A stretch of 64,000 bases of DNA. Origin: Parabacteroides sp. PM6-13. Lineage in GTDB: Bacteria; Bacteroidota; Bacteroidia; Bacteroidales; Tannerellaceae. Under the pieces are notes generated by a model. The model saw only the letters and a program-made list of their open reading frames with translations, did not search any database and was not told the origin of the DNA. Positions 17,291-25,373 of this stretch are shown here, one piece after another. The stretch lies in NCBI RefSeq assembly GCF_029892605.1, contig NZ_JARXWF010000005.1, positions 124,001-188,000 of the forward strand, given 5' to 3'. How positions within the stretch are numbered: position 1 is the stretch's first letter; each line of letters starts with the position of its first letter. The translations under genes were made by a program, and so were the position numbers.

Positions 17291-18787
17291 ATGAAAGGAT
17301 TGATCAACGATACAAGCAACCAGACACAGGTTTTCTGGATCGGTCTGGGTAAACTAAGTTCGTTCGCGCTGGCTTTTGTCAGCGCTGCCATCCTATCGCG
17401 CTACCTAACGAAAGAGGATTACGGCACCTACAAACAGGTGATGTATATCTATTCCGCCTTTGTATTGATCTTCACCGTCGGGCTGCCGGAAACGCTTACC
17501 TATTTTCTTCCCAAATTGACCAAAAGCGAAGGGAAACACCTCGTCAACCGCTTTGAGTTGACATTCGTACTCCTGGGGCTGATCTTCTCTATCTTTATCT
17601 ATCTCTCCGCCGGGGTTGTAGCAGACATACTCAATAACCCCGCGTTGGAAAAGGCCTTGCGCATCTACGCGCCTGTTCCGTTACTGCTTATGCCGACCTT
17701 CTCGATCGAGAGCGTTTACCTGCGGGAACAGAAAACGCACTACCTGGCGATGTACACGGTCTTTTCCCGTATCGTGGTATTACTTAGTATCATTCTGCCG
17801 GTGATTCTCTACAAAGCCGACTGCGAAACGGCATTATACGGATTGGTTCTCTCCTCTTTCCTGATGCTATTGGCTGCTCTTTTTCTTATCTACCGCCCCT
17901 ACAGAGGCTATCGCGCGGAGCCATCCTCGCTTCGCCTCCGGGATATTGCCGCCTATGCCATTCCGCTTATGGGCGCCGACTTATGCATTATGCTCTCCGG
18001 ATCGGCCGATCAATTCTTTGTAAGCCGCTACTTTGGCGAGGTCACCTTCGCGGAGTTTGCCAATGGGTATATGCAGTTCCCGCTGGCGCCGATGATAACC
18101 GCCTCGGTGATGGCGGTATTGATCCCGCTCTTCTCCCGCGCCAATACGCCACAACTGTTTGGCGAAGCGATCGGCTCGTGGCAAAAGGCGATCCTGAAAA
18201 CAAGTCTGATCCTATATCCTTTATTGGTATACTGCCTTTTCTTTGCAACGGAAATCATTATCATCATTTACGGAAAGGAATACAACAGCTCAGCTATCTA
18301 TTTCCAGATAGCTCTGATAAGCAATTTTGTCAATATATATCCCTTCCTACCGGTTCTATTGGCACTGAAAAAGATGAAGATATATGTCGGTTTTTACCTG
18401 ATATCGGCTATTTCGATCTGGTTGACGGAGGCTGTCACCATCGCTCTCTTTCCGTCGCCCGTTGTCATAGCCTGTGTATCGGCAGCGAACTCTATATTGC
18501 TATACGTTGCCTTTTATAGCTATATCAGATACAGGCTTCACCTGCATGTATTCACCCAAAAAACAGTTTTATCGCTCTTAAAAATAATCGTTCACGCCCT
18601 CCTGATTATCCTGCCGATCAGGATACTCCTGTATCCCTATATCGAAACATTACCATTAGTACTTAACCAGGCGATCACCTTCTGCCTGTATTATCCGGTA
18701 ATTCTTCTGACGGGGAAATGGCTGGGGCTCGATTATAAAAGCATCCTATCACCTATAATTCGATCACTATTAAAGCAAAAAGAATGA
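17291..18787 (+). CDS. polysaccharide flippase-like transporter (MOP superfamily, Wzx type)
   Basis: A 498-residue integral membrane protein with about 12-14 hydrophobic segments, such as FALAFVSAAILSRYLT near the N-terminus and LLSIILPVILY midway. The N-terminal pattern (LGKLSSFALAFVSAAILSRYLTKEDYGTYK, split here by helix) is typical of Polysacc_synt/Wzx flippases that move lipid-linked oligosaccharides across the inner membrane. Its stop overlaps the start of the AsnB-like gene by 4 nt (ATGA), so the two are translationally coupled. No glycosyltransferase, Wzy polymerase or sugar-nucleotide enzyme is nearby, which is unusual for a flippase. Confidence 0.85.
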   Translation: MKGLINDTSNQTQVFWIGLGKLSSFALAFVSAAILSRYLTKEDYGTYKQVMYIYSAFVLIFTVGLPETLTYFLPKLTKSEGKHLVNRFELTFVLLGLIFSIFIYLSAGVVADILNNPALEKALRIYAPVPLLLMPTFSIESVYLREQKTHYLAMYTVFSRIVVLLSIILPVILYKADCETALYGLVLSSFLMLLAALFLIYRPYRGYRAEPSSLRLRDIAAYAIPLMGADLCIMLSGSADQFFVSRYFGEVTFAEFANGYMQFPLAPMITASVMAVLIPLFSRANTPQLFGEAIGSWQKAILKTSLILYPLLVYCLFFATEIIIIIYGKEYNSSAIYFQIALISNFVNIYPFLPVLLALKKMKIYVGFYLISAISIWLTEAVTIALFPSPVVIACVSAANSILLYVAFYSYIRYRLHLHVFTQKTVLSLLKIIVHALLIILPIRILLYPYIETLPLVLNQAITFCLYYPVILLTGKWLGLDYKSILSPIIRSLLKQKE

Positions 18788-20406
18788 TACATATAGACCT
18801 TTACAGAAAAAACTGGATCACCCAAGGCGCGGTGTCAACCATCGGATGGGCCGAATGGATGGGCAAAAGCTACACCGGAGAAGCGTTCCATCAACTTGTC
18901 TTATCCAGTATCCGCCGGAAAGAACATACCCTCAGCCAATTGGCCACCGGGTTGAATGGCAACTATGCCATTGTCATTCAGTCGAAGAGTTCGGTATTCC
19001 TTATCTCCGACCATATCCGCTCCTATCCGCTTCTCTATCTAAAAGAGAAGGGGCATATCTATATCACGGACAACCTATTGGCTTCTTTTGAAAAATACGG
19101 TCTGAATCCTGAAGTCGATATCCGCAAAGCCGAGGTATTTCTGACCGCCGGGCTGACACTGGAAGACTCGACCCTTTACAAAGAGGTGTATGCCCTTCAG
19201 GCGGCTGAGATTGTTCGAATAAACGATCAGGAGACAGAAAAAAAGCGCTATTTCACCTATGCTTCGGAGTTCGACCCGAAAAAGAAACTCGTCGTGACCG
19301 AGGAGGTGGAGAAGCAAAACGCACTATTCACCCGCCTGTTTCGTCGCATGCGGGAAAGTGCGCCGGAGGTACGCAACTGGATCGTTCCGTTAAGCGGTGG
19401 GCATGACTCCCGGATGGTGCTCAACCAAATGCATAAACTGGGCATCAAGAACCTGATCTGCTACTCCTATGGCTATCCCGGCAATAAACAATCCCGCCTA
19501 AGCCAGCAGATTGCTGAGGCGTTGGGCTACGCCTGGCACTTTGTGGAATATACGCCGGAGAAATGGCAAGCGTTGCGCGAAAGCCCCGATTTCGATCGTT
19601 ACTTCGACTTCGCCTTCAATGGTGTGAGCGACCCGCATATTCAAGACCTATTGGCTGTATCTGAACTAAAAAAACAAAAAATCCTGCAACCGGGCGATAT
19701 CTTTGTACCCGGTCATACGTTTGACTTTCTGACCGGAGCCTATTGCTTCGATGGAATAGAGAAATTGCGCTCCAAACAGCAGATATACACCTACCTCGCC
19801 CCCTATTTCAATCAATGGGAGGCAACGAAGCGAAGCGATGTGGTCTTGGAGGAGTTGTCGACGATGATCAAGCATTTTCAGCAGTCACCACGCTACTTCC
19901 CTGAGTATTTCCACTGGCAGGAGCGTCATGCCAAATTCATACAGAACAGTGTGCGGGTCTATGAATATTTTGGGTTCGACTGGCGTACACCGCTTTGGGA
20001 CAAAGAATTGATGGTGTATTGGCAACAGATCCCCGTCGAGATAAAGAAATACCGACGTTTCCTCTATGCCTGTGAGAAAAACGGATTGTACGAGGAGCCG
20101 CTTCGTTCGATCGCCTTCGATCTGGAGATGCGACCGGTGGGCACAAAATCAAAACTGATAGCCTCCCTGCCCGATGCCTGGAAGCGCAAACTAATCTATC
20201 GCACGCGAAAAGAGACGCCCCGTTCGGACGATGCGCTTTATATGGTCTATGCCGCCGGTTCGCCCCGCTTTCCGGAGGGAATGCCCTACGACAAGCTGCC
20301 GAACAAGCTGCGCCGCTACCTGAAACCGTATGTAAAACGTCCTTTACACTGGTTTCCGGACAACGACAATAACACCTTGTATGCTATTCGGAATGTTCGA
20401 TTTTAG
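18784..20406 (+). CDS. asparagine-synthetase-like ATP pyrophosphatase lacking the glutaminase cysteine
   Basis: A 540-residue protein with the fold of class B asparagine synthetases. The N-terminal ~150 residues resemble the Ntn glutaminase domain but begin MIH rather than MC, so the catalytic Cys2 is absent. The synthetase half carries the PP-loop SGGHDSR (204-210). Such proteins may use ammonia or an amine directly, amidate sugar carboxylates, or form amide bonds in other products. The 4-nt overlap with a flippase gene suggests modification of an exported glycan or lipid-linked intermediate (inference). It is not a complete AsnB, since it would need another ammonia source. It converges on the next gene with a gap of 27 nt. 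Confidence 0.8.
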   Translation: MIHIDLYRKNWITQGAVSTIGWAEWMGKSYTGEAFHQLVLSSIRRKEHTLSQLATGLNGNYAIVIQSKSSVFLISDHIRSYPLLYLKEKGHIYITDNLLASFEKYGLNPEVDIRKAEVFLTAGLTLEDSTLYKEVYALQAAEIVRINDQETEKKRYFTYASEFDPKKKLVVTEEVEKQNALFTRLFRRMRESAPEVRNWIVPLSGGHDSRMVLNQMHKLGIKNLICYSYGYPGNKQSRLSQQIAEALGYAWHFVEYTPEKWQALRESPDFDRYFDFAFNGVSDPHIQDLLAVSELKKQKILQPGDIFVPGHTFDFLTGAYCFDGIEKLRSKQQIYTYLAPYFNQWEATKRSDVVLEELSTMIKHFQQSPRYFPEYFHWQERHAKFIQNSVRVYEYFGFDWRTPLWDKELMVYWQQIPVEIKKYRRFLYACEKNGLYEEPLRSIAFDLEMRPVGTKSKLIASLPDAWKRKLIYRTRKETPRSDDALYMVYAAGSPRFPEGMPYDKLPNKLRRYLKPYVKRPLHWFPDNDNNTLYAIRNVRF

Positions 20407-20433
20407 AAGCTGTTTGAATGTTATTGGAGCGTC

Positions 20434-21123
20434 TTAATCTGGTAGTATAGAGTCAGGAAGCAATTCCGGCACCGAGTCTTTCTTTACCCACAGCGTGACC
20501 AGCGGCAAAGGTAATGCCTCCTTTCTGCGGTGATAAGTCGCCGAATCGCTTGCCACCACCAAACGATCCGTCCGGGGGGTCGCGTAGTTTTGCATCTTTT
20601 TCTTTTGCTGCGGAGAGGGGTTTTCGTTGTAATACTTTAGGTTCTTCGCCGTCAGGGAGTTATTGTAGAACTGCCGGTATGTTTTGCTGAAGAGCATATT
20701 CAACGGATGCACGAAATCAGTCTGAAAAACACCCGAAGGTCCCTCAAAGGCTGTCCCCCCCACCGGAAAGACTATAATCGGAGGCATCACTGGATTATAA
20801 AAGCGGATAAAAAGCGCCGGAGGTAGATCCGTCCAGTTGAATTTACGAGGCACAGCCGAATCAATCGACTGGAAATATTCTTCAAAATCAATCAATAAAG
20901 GCAACTCCCGCGCGGCTTCCATCATGGGGGTAACGGGGCTGTTTCCGGGGTTAATCAATGTTCCCTTCTGAATAGCATCCAGGGTTTCCGGATTCAACCG
21001 CAAGGTATCTCTTCCGCTCAATATATCTTTCAACCACAGGGAGTCTGTCGGTGTCCATTGCGCCCGCAGGTTCCCTACCGTAAGAAAACCAAGGAGTAAT
21101 AAAAATAGTAATCGTCTGTTCAT
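20434..21123 (-). CDS. exported protein of unknown function (possibly DUF4858)
   Basis: A 229-residue protein starting at MNRRLL with a clear signal peptide (hydrophobic LLFLLLLGFLTVG, cleavage near RAQW). The mature part has a proline-rich middle (FIRFYNPVMPPIIVFPVGG) and a basic, glutamine-rich stretch (PSPQQKKKMQNYATPR). It looks like a Bacteroidales-restricted periplasmic protein; I recall a similar family as DUF4858 but cannot confirm. A longer frame begins at 21144, but a -7 element (TATTTTTG, complement of 21142-21149) overlaps it, so 21123 is preferred. No catalytic motif was recognised. Confidence 0.7.
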   Translation of the reverse strand: MNRRLLFLLLLGFLTVGNLRAQWTPTDSLWLKDILSGRDTLRLNPETLDAIQKGTLINPGNSPVTPMMEAARELPLLIDFEEYFQSIDSAVPRKFNWTDLPPALFIRFYNPVMPPIIVFPVGGTAFEGPSGVFQTDFVHPLNMLFSKTYRQFYNNSLTAKNLKYYNENPSPQQKKKMQNYATPRTDRLVVASDSATYHRRKEALPLPLVTLWVKKDSVPELLPDSILPD

Positions 21124-21141
21124 CTGCACATATATCTGTTG

Positions 21142-21149
21142 CAAAAATA
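21142..21149 (-). promoter_or_regulatory. -7 promoter element of the exported protein gene
   Basis: TATTTTTG on the minus strand matches TAnnTTTG 18 nt ahead of the chosen ATG (21123). No matching -33 TTTG is seen. Confidence 0.4.
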
Positions 21150-21375
21150 AAACAGTTTTTGACGTAAGCCGCTATATTTTAATTAATTTACCTTTATGAT
21201 AAGTATTCTTAAGGGTTCTATCCTATTTCCCCCTTTTCCACACAATAGTTGTTGATAGTCAAAATGGAGGAAATTTGAAGGCAGGCGGATCTTCAAATAG
21301 GAGGAGATGGGAAGGAGAAAGGAGAAAGGAGAAAGGAGAAGATGTGAAGATTGCGGGGAAGCACGCCGCAGGCGT

Positions 21376-21549
21376 GAGATTATGCATAACCGTATGCAAG
21401 CGTAGCGCAGCTTACGGTAGTGAATCCTCTATATAAAAAGCCCCGCATGGGGCGGGATTATGGCAGATCTCGCACCTGCGGCGCTTGATTGACAGGTAGT
21501 CGCTATACCGTAAGCTGCGCTATGCTTGCATACGGTTATGCATAATCTC
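21376..21549. repeat. 44-bp inverted repeat pair with 86-nt spacer
   Basis: 21376-21419 and 21506-21549 are reverse complements at 43 of 44 positions. The 86-nt spacer includes a small GCCCCGCATGGGGC hairpin. The arms contain further internal symmetry (TTATGCATAA). The structure resembles intergenic REP/MITE-like elements of Bacteroidetes; no terminal transposase or target duplication was seen. Confidence 0.85.
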
Positions 21550-21630
21550 GCGCTGGCAGCGCTCCTTGGGAATCAAATCGGAGGAGAGGGGGAAGGTTTT
21601 ACAATCATAAAGAGTATAAAAGTAGTGACA

Positions 21631-21663
21631 AAATTTCTCCTCCTTAGCAAAGGAGGAGAAATT
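21631..21663. terminator. 15-bp hairpin, terminator-like
   Basis: 21631-21645 and 21649-21663 are perfect reverse complements around an AGC loop. Short T runs follow on both strands, so it could end transcripts from either side. No gene end is adjacent. Confidence 0.5.
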
Positions 21664-21724
21664 TTTATACTACTTTATCACTAAGAAATCTTCATTTTTT
21701 ACTAAATTGGAAGATTTTCATATA

Positions 21725-21930
21725 AATCCTGCAGGGATTTCCTGTTCGTAACCGCGGGTGTAGCGAAGCAAACCCGTGGTAGGTAGGCAGATAGACAAGA
21801 CCTACTCTACAAGCAACCCCGAAGCGGGTTGAACCCATTCCGGGTTCGTTAGTTATTATTAGCGGAATACCCCCGGTCGTTCGCTTCGCTCTCTTACCGA
21901 GGGTTACGAATAGGAAATCCCTGCGGGATT
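21725..21930. repeat. 29-bp inverted repeat pair enclosing a GC-rich core
   Basis: 21725-21753 and 21902-21930 match as reverse complements at 27 of 29 positions, and similarity continues inward (AGCGAAGC). The 148-nt interior includes several CCCGG-type hairpins. The layout parallels the inverted pair at 21376-21549 but the sequence is different. Confidence 0.8.
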
Positions 21931-22060
21931 TAACTCATTTCAGTGCAACTTACCCACCTCCCCATCTTACCAAATTTGAAGACACTCCCTCCTCCTTTCT
22001 CCTTTCCCCTTTCCCCTTTCTCCCTTCTCCTTCAAATATTCCCCACCCCAGCAGCAAACC

Positions 22061-22239
22061 CTTAATACATGTTAATTCGCCCCATTTTCCCCAAACCCTC
22101 AAACTATCATTTTGATATTTCAGCAGGAGTATTTTTCCAAAAACGTAGGAGTATTTAAAATTAGTCCTGCGAGTAACACTTTTTAACGTATCATATTGCA
22201 TAGCAAAATAGCCTTTTTGCTTACACTTTGTATTTTAAC
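22061..22239 (-). repeat. dispersed intergenic element, copy B
   Basis: Read on the minus strand, this 179-nt stretch aligns end to end with 48231-48407. Shared blocks in the same order: GTTAAAATAC, GTAAGCAAAAAGG, a 39-nt core (22152-22190; 37 of 39 identical), TTGAGGGTTT and AATTAACA.ATATTAAG-like ends. No gene starts just downstream on the minus strand. Confidence 0.8.
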
Positions 22240-22372
22240 AATTCCCCATTCACTCCGCAATCTGTAATAACAAAAAACAGCATCCAGGAATTTTTCTATC
22301 TTTACGCCGTGATTATAAAACACCTCTATTTATTGAAGTAAAAACAAACAATCATATTCTAACAAACCCACC

Positions 22373-22963
22373 ATGCAAAAAAAAGAAATCCTCTTCGTCC
22401 TCCTAGACGAGTTCGCCGACTGGGAGAGCACCTACATTGCCACCTGCCTGAATCAAGGCGTGAAGCCCGGAAACCCCATCAACTTCTCCGTGAAGACGAT
22501 GTCTGTCACAAAAGACCCGATCACCTCCTTAGGCGGATTCAAACTCTTGCCCGACTACGACCTGAATGATATGCCTGCCGACCATGCGGGACTGATATTG
22601 ATCGGCGGTATGCGTTGGTTCTCACCCGAAGCCAAACTCATCGTTCCACTTGTCGAACAAGCCATCCAGGAGGATAAAGTCGTGGCCGGAATCTGCAATG
22701 GCTCCGTATTCCTGGGCATGCACGGACACCTCAACAACGTGAAGCATACGAGCAACGGGCTGGATTACCTGAAACAATTCGCCGGCGAGGCATATACCGG
22801 TGAGGCCCACTATATCAACGAGAAAGCCGCAAGAGACGGTAAAATCGTCACCGCCCCCGGAACAGCGCCTATAGAGTTCTGTCGGGAGGTGTTGTATGCC
22901 CTGGAAGCTGACACGCCGGAGGCCATCGAAGAGAGCTATCTCTTTCTGTCAGGGAAGTATTAA
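22373..22963 (+). CDS. DJ-1/PfpI-family protein
   Basis: A 196-residue class-I glutamine-amidotransferase-like protein of the DJ-1/PfpI group. The nucleophile-elbow cysteine is Cys108 in AGICNGSVFLG, and the N-terminal strand plus acidic residue (LLDEFADWE) is typical. Family members include protein deglycases, proteases and stress proteins, so the exact reaction is uncertain. No signal peptide. It is followed after 12 nt by the AlkD-like gene and an AraC regulator, suggesting a small stress or repair operon. Confidence 0.85.
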   Translation: MQKKEILFVLLDEFADWESTYIATCLNQGVKPGNPINFSVKTMSVTKDPITSLGGFKLLPDYDLNDMPADHAGLILIGGMRWFSPEAKLIVPLVEQAIQEDKVVAGICNGSVFLGMHGHLNNVKHTSNGLDYLKQFAGEAYTGEAHYINEKAARDGKIVTAPGTAPIEFCREVLYALEADTPEAIEESYLFLSGKY

Positions 22964-22975
22964 GGAATCACAAGT

Positions 22976-24112
22976 ATGGCAGAGCCCTTCAAAAACATGT
23001 ACAACGAGCCCTTCTTAGATCGATTCACAAAAGACCTGAAGCTCGTCATCCCCGACTTAGACACCCGTATATTCACCTCCCAGGTAATGGATAAGGACTG
23101 GGAAGACCGGGAACTCAAACAACGTACCGCACACATGGCGACAGTGCTCAGACAATTCTTGCCGGCTGATTACAAAGAGTCCGTCGATAAAATACTCCTT
23201 CTACTGGATCATATAGAGCCTCGCTACCCCCACTGCTCCCAAATAGACGATACAAAGTTTGGCTTACTCTTGGAATATGGAGGAATTTTGGATAGCTATA
23301 TCGAACAATACGGCTTGGACGATTACGAGACCTCCGTCAAAGCCATCGAGCGGATCACCCAGTTCAGTAGCTGCGAGTTTGTCACCCATCCCTTCATTGT
23401 CAAATACCCCGAAGCCATGATGGCGCAAATGCTCATCTGGTCGAAGCACGAACATTGGGGAGTCCGCCGGTTGGCATCCGAAGGTTGCCGCCCACGCCTG
23501 CCCTGGGCTATGGCTCTGCCGAGTCTGAAAGCCGATCCTACTCCCATCCTTCCCATCCTGGAAAACCTAAAGAACGACCCGGCTCGGTTTGTGCGTCTAA
23601 GCGTTGCCAACAACCTGAATGACATTGCCAAAGACAATCCCCAAGTAGTGATTGATCTGGTAAAAAGGTGGCAAGGAGAATCGGAAGAAGTCGATTGGAT
23701 CATTAAGCACGGCTGCCGGACACTGCTCAAACAAGGCAATCCCGAAGTGATGGAGCTATTCGGTCTGGGTTCTACGAAACACATAATGATTGAGAACTTC
23801 CGGATCGTAACTCCCCAAGTGAAAGTCGGCGACTCGTTGGAGTTTAGTTTCAACCTATCGAACAACAACAATAAGAAAGCGAAAATAAGACTCGAATACA
23901 GCTTATACTACCAAAAGGCGAACGGCACCTTGTCGAAGAAAGTCTGCAAGATCAGTGAGAAAGACTACGCCGCCCATTCAACCACTGCGATCACCCGCAA
24001 ACACTCGTTCAAGGTAGTAACCACCCGCAAACTCCACCCCGGACTTCATCAGGTAGCTATTATCATCAACGGGAATGAGTTTGAGAAACATGATTTCGAA
24101 TTGGTGGAATGA
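22976..24112 (+). CDS. AlkD-like HEAT-repeat DNA alkylation repair protein
   Basis: A 378-residue helical-repeat protein. The HEAT-like units are visible as successive helices (VRRLASEGCRPRLPWAMALP; RFVRLSVANNLNDIAKDNPQ; WIIKHGCRTLLKQGNPEVME), matching the AlkD/AlkC-type DNA alkylation repair family. These remove N3- and N7-alkylpurines. The C-terminal ~100 residues (from about 275) look like a beta-rich, Ig-like extension (DSLEFSFNLSNNNNKKAKIR) that is present in AlkC-like proteins. It lies between a DJ-1/PfpI gene and an AraC regulator. Glycosylase activity is inferred from family only. Confidence 0.8.
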   Translation: MAEPFKNMYNEPFLDRFTKDLKLVIPDLDTRIFTSQVMDKDWEDRELKQRTAHMATVLRQFLPADYKESVDKILLLLDHIEPRYPHCSQIDDTKFGLLLEYGGILDSYIEQYGLDDYETSVKAIERITQFSSCEFVTHPFIVKYPEAMMAQMLIWSKHEHWGVRRLASEGCRPRLPWAMALPSLKADPTPILPILENLKNDPARFVRLSVANNLNDIAKDNPQVVIDLVKRWQGESEEVDWIIKHGCRTLLKQGNPEVMELFGLGSTKHIMIENFRIVTPQVKVGDSLEFSFNLSNNNNKKAKIRLEYSLYYQKANGTLSKKVCKISEKDYAAHSTTAITRKHSFKVVTTRKLHPGLHQVAIIINGNEFEKHDFELVE

Positions 24113-24128
24113 TACCGAAATAACCTGT

Positions 24129-24875
24129 ATGTACAAAGAATTCCCACCCGACCTGCGCCTACAGCACTTGATAGAAACCTATTGGGTTACCGATGGGCTG
24201 ATTGACAATACGTTCACACACCGTATTCTCCCCGACGGTTGCGTGGATATCATCTTCGATTTCGGAAGTAACCAATCCTCAGCCGACTTGCCCATGCTGG
24301 TCGGTACCATGACCTCTTTATTGGAAATCTCCTATCAGCCGGGGCGGGTGCAAATGATGGGAATCCGCTTTGCGCCGGCAGGGATCACTGCATTCACCCG
24401 CATACCCATCTCCATGATTACCAACCAAAACATAGAACTACCTCTCACCGAAACGCTGTTTGATAACAGTTTCTATGAGCGATTGCCCGACATGGAGTGT
24501 ATGCAGGAACGCATTAATTATATCAATGCCTACTTCCTGGCGCGTATGCACAAGTTATTCCTGCCCGACCGACAAATCAGTTATGCTGTCTCTCTTATTC
24601 AAAGCAACAACGGCCACTTAGCCGTCAGGGAGGTAGCCGGAGAAGTCTGTCTGTCGGAGCGGCAATTCGAACGTAAATTCAAAGCAACCATCGGCATATC
24701 TCCCAAAGCATTCAGCAATATCATGCGCTTCCGCTCCGTCCGTAGGTATATGGAAACCCATCCGAATGAAAGCATGTACGAAATAGCCATTGCTTGCGGA
24801 TATCACGATCACTCGCACATGAATAAAGAGTTTCAGCGTTTGGGAAGTATCTCTCCGTCGGAACACGCCGTGTAG
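24129..24875 (+). CDS. AraC-family transcriptional regulator
   Basis: A 248-residue regulator with an N-terminal ligand domain of the DUF6597 type (RILPDGCVDIIFDFGS; VGTMTSLLEISYQPGR) and a C-terminal double HTH (VAGEVCLSERQFERKFKATI and YEIAIACGYHDHSHMNKEF). The frame is open from 24075 and would overlap the AlkD-like gene; the ATG at 24129, 16 nt after that gene's stop, is preferred because the conserved domain begins there (MYKEFPPDLRLQHLI). It probably controls the preceding operon or the VOC genes downstream; this is inference. Confidence 0.88.
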   Translation: MYKEFPPDLRLQHLIETYWVTDGLIDNTFTHRILPDGCVDIIFDFGSNQSSADLPMLVGTMTSLLEISYQPGRVQMMGIRFAPAGITAFTRIPISMITNQNIELPLTETLFDNSFYERLPDMECMQERINYINAYFLARMHKLFLPDRQISYAVSLIQSNNGHLAVREVAGEVCLSERQFERKFKATIGISPKAFSNIMRFRSVRRYMETHPNESMYEIAIACGYHDHSHMNKEFQRLGSISPSEHAV

Positions 24876-24915
24876 AATGTCGGATTTTTACACGAAACAC
24901 ATCAAACAACTATTG

Positions 24916-24923
24916 TATTTTTG
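24916..24923 (+). promoter_or_regulatory. -7 promoter element of the first VOC gene
   Basis: TATTTTTG matches TAnnTTTG 12 nt before the ATG at 24936 and overlaps the alternative TTG start at 24921, which it therefore argues against. Confidence 0.5.
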
Positions 24924-24935
24924 TACTCAAAAAAG

Positions 24936-25340
24936 ATGAAAGCCATGGAATATCAAACTCTATCTCCTAATATCGGCGTAAAGAGCGTCGACGAAACAGT
25001 ACAGTTTTATACCGAGACATTAGGTTTCAATCTGATTATGAGTGTTCCCGCCCCCACCGGAGGCTTGCAATGGGCAATGGTGGCTAATGGTGAAGCAACG
25101 CTTATGTTTCAGGAAATGGGCAATCTTACCGAAGAATATCCGCAGTTAGCCGGTCGTCCGGTATTGGGTGCAATAACCTTTTATGTGAAGATGAAAGGTA
25201 TGCAAACATTATACGAGAAACTTCAGGGGACAGCGTACCTTGCCAAAGAGATGCATAAAACATTCTACGGGGCAGACGAATTCGCCATCTTCGATAACAA
25301 CGGACATATTCTGACGATAACAGAAGATAGAGTAGATTAA
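24936..25340 (+). CDS. VOC-family (glyoxalase/bleomycin-resistance-like) protein 1
   Basis: A 134-residue vicinal-oxygen-chelate protein. The repeated beta-alpha-beta modules are seen in IGVKSVDETVQFYTETLGF and in AIFDNNGHILTITED at the C-terminus. Such proteins bind metal or sequester small toxic ligands; a catalytic role cannot be given. It starts a run of three VOC genes (gaps 33 nt and a 4-nt overlap). The ATG at 24936 is chosen over the TTG at 24921, which is inside a promoter element. Confidence 0.85.
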   Translation: MKAMEYQTLSPNIGVKSVDETVQFYTETLGFNLIMSVPAPTGGLQWAMVANGEATLMFQEMGNLTEEYPQLAGRPVLGAITFYVKMKGMQTLYEKLQGTAYLAKEMHKTFYGADEFAIFDNNGHILTITEDRVD

Positions 25341-25373
25341 GAAAAGAATATTATAAATTAAAACATAACAAAC

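Larger units (their letters stand above)
21145..22372. other. 1.2-kb non-coding repeat island
   Basis: No credible gene is present; short frames here are low-complexity. The region holds G/A-rich short repeats at 21308-21342, a 44-bp inverted pair, a 15-bp hairpin, a 29-bp inverted pair, C/T-rich repeats at 21990-22033 that mirror the G/A-rich ones, and a copy of a dispersed ~178-bp element. A -7-like TATCTTTA at 22297-22304 may serve the DJ-1 gene. Confidence 0.8.

Noticed and set aside
21950-22201. 83-codon frame on the minus strand
   Set aside because: It spans the dispersed element and the C/T-rich repeat, and its C-terminus is a Gly/Lys/Glu repeat created by simple sequence.
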